Positions 18,038-25,543 of a DNA stretch of 64,000 nucleotides are shown one piece after another. The stretch lies in NCBI RefSeq assembly GCF_043194295.1, contig NZ_JBAFVK010000007.1. One strand, written 5' to 3'. A program made the translations under genes and the position numbers. The DNA comes from Xanthobacter autotrophicus. Lineage in GTDB: Bacteria; Pseudomonadota; Alphaproteobacteria; Rhizobiales; Xanthobacteraceae. Numbering within the stretch: the first letter of the stretch is position 1; each line of letters opens with the position of its first letter. The notes below the pieces were generated by a model, which made no database searches, had not been told where the DNA came from, and saw only the letters and a program-made list of their open reading frames with translations.

Positions 18038-18453
18038 GACAGCTCCATGATGCGGAGGCCGGAACGGTTCAGCTCGCGGCAAGCTGAACCGTTCCCGTCC
18101 CGGACTTCAAGCAACAAGACCGTTTGACTGTGTCTCAGTTTGAAAAGGAGCGCCGGAGCCCCCTGCTCTCCATCCCCGCGCCGGCCAACTCCCTCTCCCG
18201 CTTGCGGGGGAGGGGTGGGGAGGGGGCAGAGGCGCCGGGGCAGAATACCCGGCGGGCAAGGTGGCGCAGAAGGCCCGCCCCCACCCTTCCCCGCCCGAAC
18301 TCGGCTTCTACCGCGTTCGGTTCCCACGAGCCGAGGCCGGAAACATCCGGCCTTCGGGCGGGAGAGGGTTCTGGGGCGCACCTGGTCGAAGCAGCAGACT
18401 TTCAAACTGATACACCCCCGACCGTCTGCCCGATGGCATCGGTCTTCCGACAC
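18038..18453. other. Gap holding a segment with inverted terminal repeats
   Basis: About 415 bases without a gene. GTGTCTCAGTTTGAAA (18130-18145) and TTTCAAACTGATACAC (18400-18415) are inverted copies with one mismatch in 16, framing a 286-bp GC-rich segment. There is no transposase, and no target duplication was recognised. Confidence 0.5.
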
Positions 18454-19863
18454 TCAGGCCCCGGCCGCCACCGGCTCCGCCGGCGCAACCGTCGCCCCGC
18501 GCCGGAAGCCGGCGGCGGGGTGGGTGGAAGGAAGCGTGGGACCACGGCCGGGGAACAGCTTCTGGCGCAGGGGGCCTTCGGCATAGGCCGTCTTGTAGAC
18601 GCCACGGTCCTGAAGCTCCGGCACCACCAGATCCACGAAGGCCGCCAGCGTCTCGTGGGAGACGAGGCGGTTCAGGTTGAAGCCGTCGATGTCCGTGTCC
18701 TCCACCCAGGACAGGATCTCGTCCGCCACCTCGCTCGGCGACCCCACGATGAAGGGGGCGCGGGCGCCGATGGCCGAGAGGGTGGCGAGGTCCTTCACCT
18801 TCAGCGGCTCGGCACTGCGCAGGGTCAGGTTCTCCAGCGTGGACTGGATGGCGTTGCTCTTCACATAGGAGATGGCGTCGTCCGGATCGACCTTGGAGAG
18901 GTCCACCCCGGTCCAGCCTGAGAGCAGGGCGAGCTGGCCCGCCGTGTTCACATATTGCGCATAATCGGCGAGGCGATCGAGGGCCTCCGCCCGGGTCGGC
19001 GCGACGATCACGGTGGCACCGGGGAACATGCGGATGTCGTAGGGGTCGCGGCCGAAGGACTGCGCCGCCTGCCGGATCGCCCGCACCGACTCGGCAAGGA
19101 TGGGCCTTGTCTGGCCGTTGAGGAAAATGCCCTCGGAATGCTTCGCCGCGAACAGCCGCCCGCGATCGGAGGCCCCCGCCTGGTAGAGCACCGGCGTGCG
19201 CTGGGGCGAGGGCTCGGCGAGGTGGATGCCGTCCACCTGGTAGTAAGGCCCATCGTGATGGATGCGGTGGACCTTGGCGGGATCGGTGAACACCCGCGCG
19301 GAGCGGTCGCGGTGCACCGCGCCGTCTTCCCAGCTGGATTCCCACAATTTGTAGACGGCGGCGAGGAAGTCTTCCGCCGCCTCGTAGCGGGCGTCGTGGG
19401 CGCGGTTGGCCACATGGCCCATGCCCTTGGCGCCGCTGTCCAGATAGCCGGTGACGATGTTCCAGCCCACCCGCCCGCCGGTGAGGTGGTCGAGGGTCGA
19501 GAAGCGGCGGGCGAACTGGTAGGGGTGCTCGTAGGTGAGGTTGGCGGTGACGCCGAAGCCGATGTGCTTCGTCGCCTGCGCCATCACCGGTACCACCAGC
19601 GTGGGATCGATATGGGGGGTCTGCGCGGCCGAGAGCAGGGCGGCGTCGGGCGTCCCGCCATAGACGTCATAGATACCTAACACGTCGGCGATGAAGATGC
19701 CGTCCAGCAGGCCGCGCTCGGCGGTCTGCGCCAGCTCGATCCAGTAATCGAGGCTGTTGTAGTCGATGGCCTTGTCGCGCGGATGGGCCCACAGGCCGGC
19801 CCAGGTGTGGCCGGGGGCGGCCATGTTGAAGGCGTTGAAGCGCAGCTCCCGCTTGCAGCTCAT
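18454..19863 (-). CDS. LLM-class FMN-dependent monooxygenase (NtaA/SnaA/DszA family)
   Basis: A 469-residue bacterial-luciferase-like monooxygenase using FMNH2 from a separate reductase. Family features are the N-terminal RFNAFNMAAPGHTWAGLWAHP, the ADVLGIYDVYGG segment, HIGFGVTANLTYEHPYQFARRFSTLDHLTGGRVGWNIVTGY and PVLYQAGASDRGR. The group includes dibenzothiophene-sulfone, nitrilotriacetate and dimethyl-sulfide-type monooxygenases, so cleavage of a C-S or C-N bond is likely but the substrate cannot be named. It is 16 bp downstream of the SfnB/DszC-like gene and likely in one operon with it. Confidence 0.88.
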   Translation of the reverse strand: MSCKRELRFNAFNMAAPGHTWAGLWAHPRDKAIDYNSLDYWIELAQTAERGLLDGIFIADVLGIYDVYGGTPDAALLSAAQTPHIDPTLVVPVMAQATKHIGFGVTANLTYEHPYQFARRFSTLDHLTGGRVGWNIVTGYLDSGAKGMGHVANRAHDARYEAAEDFLAAVYKLWESSWEDGAVHRDRSARVFTDPAKVHRIHHDGPYYQVDGIHLAEPSPQRTPVLYQAGASDRGRLFAAKHSEGIFLNGQTRPILAESVRAIRQAAQSFGRDPYDIRMFPGATVIVAPTRAEALDRLADYAQYVNTAGQLALLSGWTGVDLSKVDPDDAISYVKSNAIQSTLENLTLRSAEPLKVKDLATLSAIGARAPFIVGSPSEVADEILSWVEDTDIDGFNLNRLVSHETLAAFVDLVVPELQDRGVYKTAYAEGPLRQKLFPGRGPTLPSTHPAAGFRRGATVAPAEPVAAGA

Positions 19864-19879
19864 GAGGATCTCCTGCGCG

Positions 19880-21094
19880 TCAGCTGTAGAGCGGGGTCGG
19901 GGTGATGGTGCCGTTGAGCGCGTAATTGCCCACTTCCCGCGCCTTGTAGACGATGGGATCGTGCAGGGTGTGGGTGCGGATGTTGCGCCAGAAGCGGTCG
20001 AAGCCGTAGTGCTCGGCGGTGGCCCGCGCGCCCATCAGCTCGAAGATCTTCGAGGTGATCTCCAGCGCGGTGCGGCTGGAATGCACCTTGGCGGCATAGA
20101 TGGCCCCCGCCGCCACGTTGCGCTCATCAAGGGTGATGTCGTTGGCGCGCGCCGCGGCCGCCTCGAAGCGGTCGGCGGCCACGTCGGCGAGGGCGAGGGA
20201 GGCACGCAGCTCCACGTCGAGCAGGCCGTAATGCTCGAGGATGTAGGGGTCGAGGCTCGCCTTCTCCACGTTGGAGGCCTGCCAGGGCCGCGAGACGGTG
20301 CGGATGTAGCGGTTGGCCTCGCTGAGCGCGCCCTCGGCCGTGCCGAGGTAGAAATTGACGATGAGCAGCTGGTGGAACGGCACCACCAGGCTAGTGCGCG
20401 GCGGCGGCGCGGCGGCGGGATCGCCCAGCACCTCGTCCCTGGCCACATGCACGTCGGCGAAGGTGATGGTGCCGCTCTCCGACAGCCGCTGGCCGAAGGC
20501 GTCCCAGTCGTTGCCGTGGGTCACCCCCTCCCGGTCGCCGGGGACCACCAGCACGGCGAAGCCATCGTTCAGTTCGGCGCGCAGGGTGATGCGGTCGGCG
20601 AGGGAGGCGTTGGAGGCGAAGGTCTTGCGGCCGGTGAGGCGGAAGCCGTCTTCAACTGCCGTGAGTTTTGATTCCGGATCACGCGGGTTGGAGGCCCCGC
20701 CCCAGAACCAGTTGCCGGCCACCGAGGCCCGCGACAGCGCCGCGCTTTGCTCAGGCGCCGCCCGCCACAGGGCGTTGGTGAGGTGGAGATAATGGTAGGC
20801 GAGCAGCTGGGCGATGGACGCATCCGCCCGCCCGATCACCCGCACCGCCAACAGCGCGTCGGTGAAGCTGCCGCCGCCCCCGCCGTGCTCCTGCGGGTTG
20901 AGCAGGGGCAGCAGGCCGGAGCCGCGCAAAAGCTCCAGTTCCTTGCGGGGGGCAGCGCCGAGGCGGTCGCGCTCGGCGGCGTCCGGCAGCAGCGCCTGCG
21001 CCACCCGCTCGGCGGCGGCGATGGCGTCGAAGCGGGGCGCCGGGCTCTCGGCCGGGCGCCCGGCGGGGAAGGTGACGACGGAAGGGCGGGTCAT
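19880..21094 (-). CDS. SfnB/DszC-like acyl-CoA dehydrogenase family monooxygenase
   Basis: A 404-residue flavoprotein of the acyl-CoA dehydrogenase fold, closest in pattern to the SfnB sulfur-acquisition oxidoreductases and DszC-type monooxygenases. Visible are LLPLLNPQEHGGGGGSFTDALLAVRVIGRADASIAQLLAYH, WFWGGASNPRD and GFRLTGRKTFASNASLADRITL. The C-terminal four-helix domain ends with DRFWRNIRTHTLHDP, typical of this branch. The catalytic Glu of true acyl-CoA dehydrogenases is not evident, in line with a monooxygenase role. It likely acts with the neighbouring LLM enzymes on an organosulfur compound (inference). Confidence 0.85.
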   Translation of the reverse strand: MTRPSVVTFPAGRPAESPAPRFDAIAAAERVAQALLPDAAERDRLGAAPRKELELLRGSGLLPLLNPQEHGGGGGSFTDALLAVRVIGRADASIAQLLAYHYLHLTNALWRAAPEQSAALSRASVAGNWFWGGASNPRDPESKLTAVEDGFRLTGRKTFASNASLADRITLRAELNDGFAVLVVPGDREGVTHGNDWDAFGQRLSESGTITFADVHVARDEVLGDPAAAPPPRTSLVVPFHQLLIVNFYLGTAEGALSEANRYIRTVSRPWQASNVEKASLDPYILEHYGLLDVELRASLALADVAADRFEAAAARANDITLDERNVAAGAIYAAKVHSSRTALEITSKIFELMGARATAEHYGFDRFWRNIRTHTLHDPIVYKAREVGNYALNGTITPTPLYS

Positions 21095-21155
21095 GGCAAA
21101 GGTCCTGTGGCGGCGGTCCTGCTGGGGGTGTGGGCGGGCCTTTCGGCGCGGCCGC

Positions 21156-22001
21156 TCACCACGCCGGCAGGATGCTTCCCTTGAACTTGGCGAGGGTGAA
21201 GTCCTTCACCGGCTGCGAGCGGTAGACCTCGATGAACTTGCGCACGCGCGGATCATCCTTGCGGTCCTCCCGCGCGGCGAAGACGAGGGTGAAGTACGGC
21301 TTGGCCTCCTCCACACTGGTCTCGGCCACCAGCGCCTTGTTGAGATCGAGGCCGGCGAGATAGGCGTAGTTGGAGGAGACGAAGGCGGCCGCCACGTCAT
21401 CCAGCGAGCGCGGCAACTGGGCGGCGTCAATCTCCACGATCTGCAGCTTCTTGGGGTTCTCCGCCACATCCAGCACGCTGGCATAAAGGCCCGTGCCCGG
21501 CTTGAGCTTGATCAACCCGGCCTTCTGGAACAGCAGCAGGGCACGCCCGCCATTGGTTGGATCATTGGGTATGGCGATCTTGGCACCGGCCGGAATGTCG
21601 GCGGCGCTGGTGTATGTCTTGGAATAGATGCCGGCCGGCACCAGGAGAGATTCGTCGAGGGCCACGATCTGGTAGTTGCGTGTCTTGATCTGGTTGGCGA
21701 GATACGGCCGGTTCTGGAAGTTGTTGAGGTCGATGTCGCCGGCCTGGAGCGCCGCGTTGGGCTGGTTCCAGTCGGTGAACTCGATGATCTCCGCCTTCAC
21801 CCCTTCCTTCTCGGAAAGCCGCGCCGCCTCGCGCAGGACATCGCCATAGGGACCGGCGGAGACGCCCACCTTGAGCGGCTTGTCGGCCGCCGGAGCCGGC
21901 GTCTGGGCCTGCGCGCCGGCACCGAGGGTGAAGAGGGCGAGCCCGGAGACCGCCCCAGAAAAGGCCAAAGCGAGGAAGCGGGAGCGGGACAGAACAGTCA
22001 T
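21156..22001 (-). CDS. Second MetQ/NlpA-type binding protein, orphan
   Basis: A 281-residue periplasmic binding protein paralogous to MetQ (11220-12008). The signal peptide spans about residues 1-32 (hydrophobic LALAFSGAVSGLALFTLGAGA, cleavage near AQA). Shared family segments are KVGVSAGPYGDVLREA, EFTDWNQPNAALQAGDIDLNNFQ, GIYSKTYTS, IPNDPTNGGRALL and DAAQLPRSLDD. No ATPase or permease gene accompanies it; the nearest is metNI about 10 kb away. Its place between two monooxygenase genes suggests it delivers a sulfur compound, perhaps through MetNI. The start at 22001 begins the signal peptide; a GTG at 22112 is less likely. Confidence 0.87.
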   Translation of the reverse strand: MTVLSRSRFLALAFSGAVSGLALFTLGAGAQAQTPAPAADKPLKVGVSAGPYGDVLREAARLSEKEGVKAEIIEFTDWNQPNAALQAGDIDLNNFQNRPYLANQIKTRNYQIVALDESLLVPAGIYSKTYTSAADIPAGAKIAIPNDPTNGGRALLLFQKAGLIKLKPGTGLYASVLDVAENPKKLQIVEIDAAQLPRSLDDVAAAFVSSNYAYLAGLDLNKALVAETSVEEAKPYFTLVFAAREDRKDDPRVRKFIEVYRSQPVKDFTLAKFKGSILPAW

Positions 22002-22108
22002 GGGTTCATCCGTGTCAGGGCCGGCCAGATCTGCCGGCCCGGCAAGTGAAGGAAGGATTTCGCGAAGATGATGCCTTCTGAAGGGAAGCTTTGGCGCGGG
22101 CCGGCAGC

Positions 22109-23470
22109 TCACGCCGTGGCGCGGGCCTCGTTGGCGTAAAGGCTCTCCGGGCGCGGCAGGCCATAGTGCTCGCGCAAGGTCTTTCCGGTGTATTCACTGC
22201 GGAACAGGCCACGCTTGCGCAGGATCGGCACCACCTGCGAAGTAAACAGATCGAAGCCGCCGCGGAACCAGGGCGGCATCACGTTGAAGCCGTCGGCCGC
22301 GCCCTTCTCGAACCAGAGCTGGATCTCGTCGGCGATCTTCTCCGGCGTGCCCACCACCACATAATGGCCGCGCGCGCCGGCGAGGCGATCGATGAGCTGG
22401 CGCAGGGTCGGCTTCTCGCGCTTGACGATGTCCACCACCAGCTGGAAGCGGCTCGCCACGGTGCGGGCGGGGCCGGCATCGGCGAAGGCGTCCAGCGACA
22501 CCACGCCGTCCAGTGGATGGCCGGTGAAGTCCACGCCGGTGATCTGCTTGAGCTGGGTGATGGAATAGGCCGGCTGGATCAGGTCGTTGACCTCGTCGTA
22601 CAGCCGCTTCGCCTCGGCCTCGGTGGAGCCGATATAGGGGCTGATGCCGGGCAGGATCTTCACATGGTCCGGGTTGCGGCCCAGCGACTGCGCCTGCTTC
22701 TTGATGTCGGCATAGAAGGCCTGCGCGCTTTCCACCGTCTGGTGGGCGGTGAAGATGGCCTCCGCATAGCGCGCGGCGAAGGAGCGGCCGTCGTCCGAGG
22801 AGCCGGCCTGCACATAGACCGGGCGGCCCTGCGGGCTGCGCGGGGTGTTGAGCGCGCCCTTCACCCGGAAGTGCCGGCCCACATGCTCGATGGGGTGGAT
22901 CCTGGCATCGTCCGCGAACACGCCGGAGACGGGATCGGCGACGAGGGCGTCGTCCTCCCAGCTGTCCCAGAGCTTGGTCACCACGTCCACGAACTCGGCG
23001 GCGCGGGCGTAGCGCTCGGCGTGGCTCGGGGTCTCGGCGAGGCCGAAATTGCCGCTCGCCTGCGGCACGGCGGTGGTGACGATGTTCCAGCCCGCGCGCC
23101 CGCCGCTCAGATGGTCGAGGGAGGCATAGAGCCGGGCGAGGTTATAGGGCTCGTAATAGGTGGTGGAGGCGGTGCCGATGAGGCCGATATGGGTGGTGGC
23201 CGCCGCGATGGCCGCAAGCCAGGTCAGCGGTTCGATGCGGAAGCGCGAGGCGAAGCGGATGTTGTCCACCTGCGCCGGGCCGTCGGCGAAGAACACCGCA
23301 TCGAGCTTGGCGGCTTCCGCCGAGCGGGCGAGGTCCTGGTAGAAGGTGATGTCCAGCAGCCGCTCGGGGCTCGCGCCGGGATAGCGCCAGCCGGCCTCGT
23401 GATGGCCGCCCGGATAGATGAACAGGTTGAGGACAAGCTGCCGGCCGGGCGACGTCTCAACATGGGCCAT
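22109..23470 (-). CDS. LLM-class FMN-dependent monooxygenase (NtaA/DszA family), second copy
   Basis: A 453-residue luciferase-like flavin monooxygenase, clearly related to but distinct from the one at 18454-19863. Signatures are LNLFIYPGGHHEAGWRYPG, AVFFADGPAQVDN, HIGLIGTASTTYYEPYNLARLYASLDHLSGGRAGWNIVTT, PVYVQAGSSDDGRSFAARYAE and the C-terminal PPWFRGGFDLF. It is probably the first gene of the minus-strand sulfur cluster, since about 480 bases of AT-rich control region lie upstream before the divergent aldo/keto reductase. The substrate is unknown; an alkane- or aryl-sulfur compound is the best guess from the neighbours. Confidence 0.88.
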   Translation of the reverse strand: MAHVETSPGRQLVLNLFIYPGGHHEAGWRYPGASPERLLDITFYQDLARSAEAAKLDAVFFADGPAQVDNIRFASRFRIEPLTWLAAIAAATTHIGLIGTASTTYYEPYNLARLYASLDHLSGGRAGWNIVTTAVPQASGNFGLAETPSHAERYARAAEFVDVVTKLWDSWEDDALVADPVSGVFADDARIHPIEHVGRHFRVKGALNTPRSPQGRPVYVQAGSSDDGRSFAARYAEAIFTAHQTVESAQAFYADIKKQAQSLGRNPDHVKILPGISPYIGSTEAEAKRLYDEVNDLIQPAYSITQLKQITGVDFTGHPLDGVVSLDAFADAGPARTVASRFQLVVDIVKREKPTLRQLIDRLAGARGHYVVVGTPEKIADEIQLWFEKGAADGFNVMPPWFRGGFDLFTSQVVPILRKRGLFRSEYTGKTLREHYGLPRPESLYANEARATA

Positions 23471-23951
23471 GGATACTCTCCTCGCGATCCCCGCACGGGA
23501 TCACGTTCTCGCCGCGTGCCTCCCTCTCGGGATCACGTGCGGCGTGTGACGGGGCAGAACGAAAGGGTGTCGGCGGGCGCCCTCGGGAGGGCGCGCGAGA
23601 TGGCTCACGAGACGGCTCGCGCGCAGCCTTACAGAGCGCCCACCGGATCGCGGCGCGGACGCGCGGGGCAATCCTTGACGGGCGCAGCCGCCAGGCGAGG
23701 GACCATCAGAGCAGACAGCGGGCGCGGCTCATCGGGACCTCCATGGCAACGCGTCTTCGCCCTCCACGATAGGCACGCCGGACGTCCCGTCAATCATTTT
23801 TTGATTTATTCGATGGTTTAAGTTGAATTATAAATCGGCCGGGGTTTTCCGGCCATCGCGCCGGGGTTCCGCCACCAGCGTTGACGTCACCCCGCCTCAG
23901 GGTCTTTTCTCCCCTCCCCTGCCTTTGCCCGTCCCCGGAGCAGCATCCTTC
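23471..23951. other. Divergent control region of the sulfur cluster
   Basis: About 480 bases between the LLM monooxygenase and aldo/keto reductase genes. The stretch 23790-23840 is AT-rich, and AATCA/TGATT arms (23792-23796 and 23802-23806) flank a T run, giving a small inverted repeat suitable for a regulator. No LysR gene is adjacent. Confidence 0.45.
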
Positions 23952-25007
23952 ATGCTCGATTATCGTCCCCTCGGGCGCACCGGCCTTTCGGTGTCGTCCA
24001 TTTCGCTCGGCACCATGACCTTCGGCCAGCAGAACACCGAAGCCGAAGGCCACGCCCAGCTCGACCGCGCCCGCGACGTGGGCATCAACCTGATCGACAC
24101 GGCGGAGATGTATTCCATCCCGCCCCGGCCCGAGACCCAGGGCTCCACGGAACGCATCATCGGCACCTGGCTGAAGTCCCGCGGCGGGCGCGACAAGGTC
24201 GTCCTCGCCACCAAGGTGGCCGGCCGCACCGACAACACCTGGCTGCGCGAGAACGGCGCCAAGACCCGGCTCGATGCGAAGAACATCACCTACGCCATCG
24301 AGGGTTCACTCAAGCGCCTGCAGACCGATTACGTGGACCTCTACCAGATCCACTGGCCCGACCGCGCCGTGCCGCTGTTCGGCAATCCTTCAGCGGGCGG
24401 CCCGCCCACCAGCGGCGACGGCCCCGAAGTGCCCATCGAGGAGACGCTGGGGGCGCTCGCCGATCTGGTGAGCGCGGGCAAGGTGCGCCATATCGGCCTG
24501 TCCAACGAAACGCCCTGGGGCCTCCACCGCTTCCTGAAGGCGGCGGAGACCGGCGGCGGGCCGCGCGTCGCCTCGGTGCAGAACGCGTACCATCTCATCA
24601 ATCGGGAGTATGAGGTGGGCCTCGCCGAATTCGCCGCGCGGGAAGATGTGGGCCTGCTCGCCTATTCGCCGCTGGCGCAGGGCTATCTCACCGGCAAGTA
24701 TCTGGACGGCGCGCGCCCGGCCGGCGCCCGCTCCACCCTGTTCGATCGCGGCCAGCGCTACCAGAAGCCCGGCGTGGACGCGGCCATCAAGGCCTATCTG
24801 GCGCTGGCGGCCGACCTTGGCCTGACGGCGGTGCAATTGGCGCAGGCGTGGGTGACGAGCCGGCCGTTCGTGACCTCCAACATCATCGGCGCCACCTCCA
24901 TGGCGCAGTTGGAGGAGACCCTCGCCACCCTCGACGTGGTCATCACCCCGGAGATCGAGGCCCGGGTGAACGCGGTGTTCCAGCTCCACGGCAGCCCGGC
25001 CCCCTGA
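23952..25007 (+). CDS. Aldo/keto reductase (Tas-like)
   Basis: A 351-residue NADPH-dependent aldo/keto reductase. The start MLDYRPLGRTGLSVSSISLGTMTFG is standard for the Tas/YajO-type branch. The catalytic tetrad is visible as Asp and Tyr in LIDTAEMYS (about residues 49-55), Lys in LATKVAG and His in YQIHWPD. The C-terminal NADP-binding part includes SNIIGATSMAQLEE. The ATG at 23952 was chosen; the frame opens upstream at 23823 only through a TTG with unsupported sequence. It is divergent from the sulfur cluster and may belong to the same regulon. Confidence 0.87.
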   Translation: MLDYRPLGRTGLSVSSISLGTMTFGQQNTEAEGHAQLDRARDVGINLIDTAEMYSIPPRPETQGSTERIIGTWLKSRGGRDKVVLATKVAGRTDNTWLRENGAKTRLDAKNITYAIEGSLKRLQTDYVDLYQIHWPDRAVPLFGNPSAGGPPTSGDGPEVPIEETLGALADLVSAGKVRHIGLSNETPWGLHRFLKAAETGGGPRVASVQNAYHLINREYEVGLAEFAAREDVGLLAYSPLAQGYLTGKYLDGARPAGARSTLFDRGQRYQKPGVDAAIKAYLALAADLGLTAVQLAQAWVTSRPFVTSNIIGATSMAQLEETLATLDVVITPEIEARVNAVFQLHGSPAP

Positions 25008-25064
25008 GGGCCGGCACCGCGCCGGCGGTGTCCTGCGCCGCCGCGCGCCGGGTCAGCGCAGCGG

Positions 25065-25160
25065 CAAGCCCGCGCGGCGGCTGAGCGTGGCCACGCACCG
25101 GTCAAGCCCGCGCGGCGCTTGAGCGTGGCCACGCACCAGTCAAGCCCGCGCGGCGCTATC
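25065..25160. repeat. 38-bp tandem repeat, 2.5 units
   Basis: Units start at 25065, 25103 and 25141 with exact 38-base spacing. The core CAAGCCCGCGCGGCGCTTG is itself an inverted repeat, and the linker holds the palindrome CGTGGCCACG. The array fills the gap between the converging aldo/keto reductase and DUF1850 genes and touches the DUF1850 stop. Related cores occur at 45769-45876 and 48394-48492. Confidence 0.75.
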
Positions 25161-25539
25161 ACTCGCACTGGATCAGGCGCACCGGATCGGCGTCAGCGGG
25201 CGGCAGGTCGACGGGCAGCAACGCGCCCATGGGCCGGCAGCTTCCGTCCATGCAAACCCGCCAGTCGGCGGTGGCGCCGGAGCGGCGCAGCAGCACCTCC
25301 CGCTGGGGCGGAAGCCGGGGATGGGCCACATAGAACCGGCCCTCGCGCACCGCGTCGTCCGGCGGCTCCATGCCGGCACCGGAGCCCTCCACCCGCACCG
25401 CGTCGAGCACCAGCCCGCCTGGCGTGGCGCGCCAGTCCTCCTGCCATTCGCTCTTCGCCACCGAATGGGTCCAGGCAAGGGTGAACATCACCGCCAGCCG
25501 CGCCACATATGCCCCCGCGACCAGACAGGCGACCGGCAT
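25159..25539 (-). CDS. DUF1850 protein, TRAP-associated
   Basis: A 126-residue protein with an N-terminal hydrophobic segment (signal or anchor, about residues 1-22) followed by the DUF1850 signature FTLAWTHSVAKSEWQEDWR, LDAVRVEGSGAGMEPPDDAV and a terminal Cys pair (VCMDGSCRPM). DUF1850 genes are often adjacent to TAXI-type TRAP transporters, and here the gap to the permease gene is only 4 bases. Its role in transport is not established. Confidence 0.83.
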   Translation of the reverse strand: MPVACLVAGAYVARLAVMFTLAWTHSVAKSEWQEDWRATPGGLVLDAVRVEGSGAGMEPPDDAVREGRFYVAHPRLPPQREVLLRRSGATADWRVCMDGSCRPMGALLPVDLPPADADPVRLIQCE

Positions 25540-25543
25540 CCGC

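Noticed and set aside
18130..18415. Insertion sequence
   Set aside because: No transposase frame lies between the inverted repeats and no target duplication was recognised; kept as a repeat finding only.
25065..25160. CRISPR array
   Set aside because: The repeats are contiguous with no unique spacers, only 2.5 units exist, and no cas gene is near.
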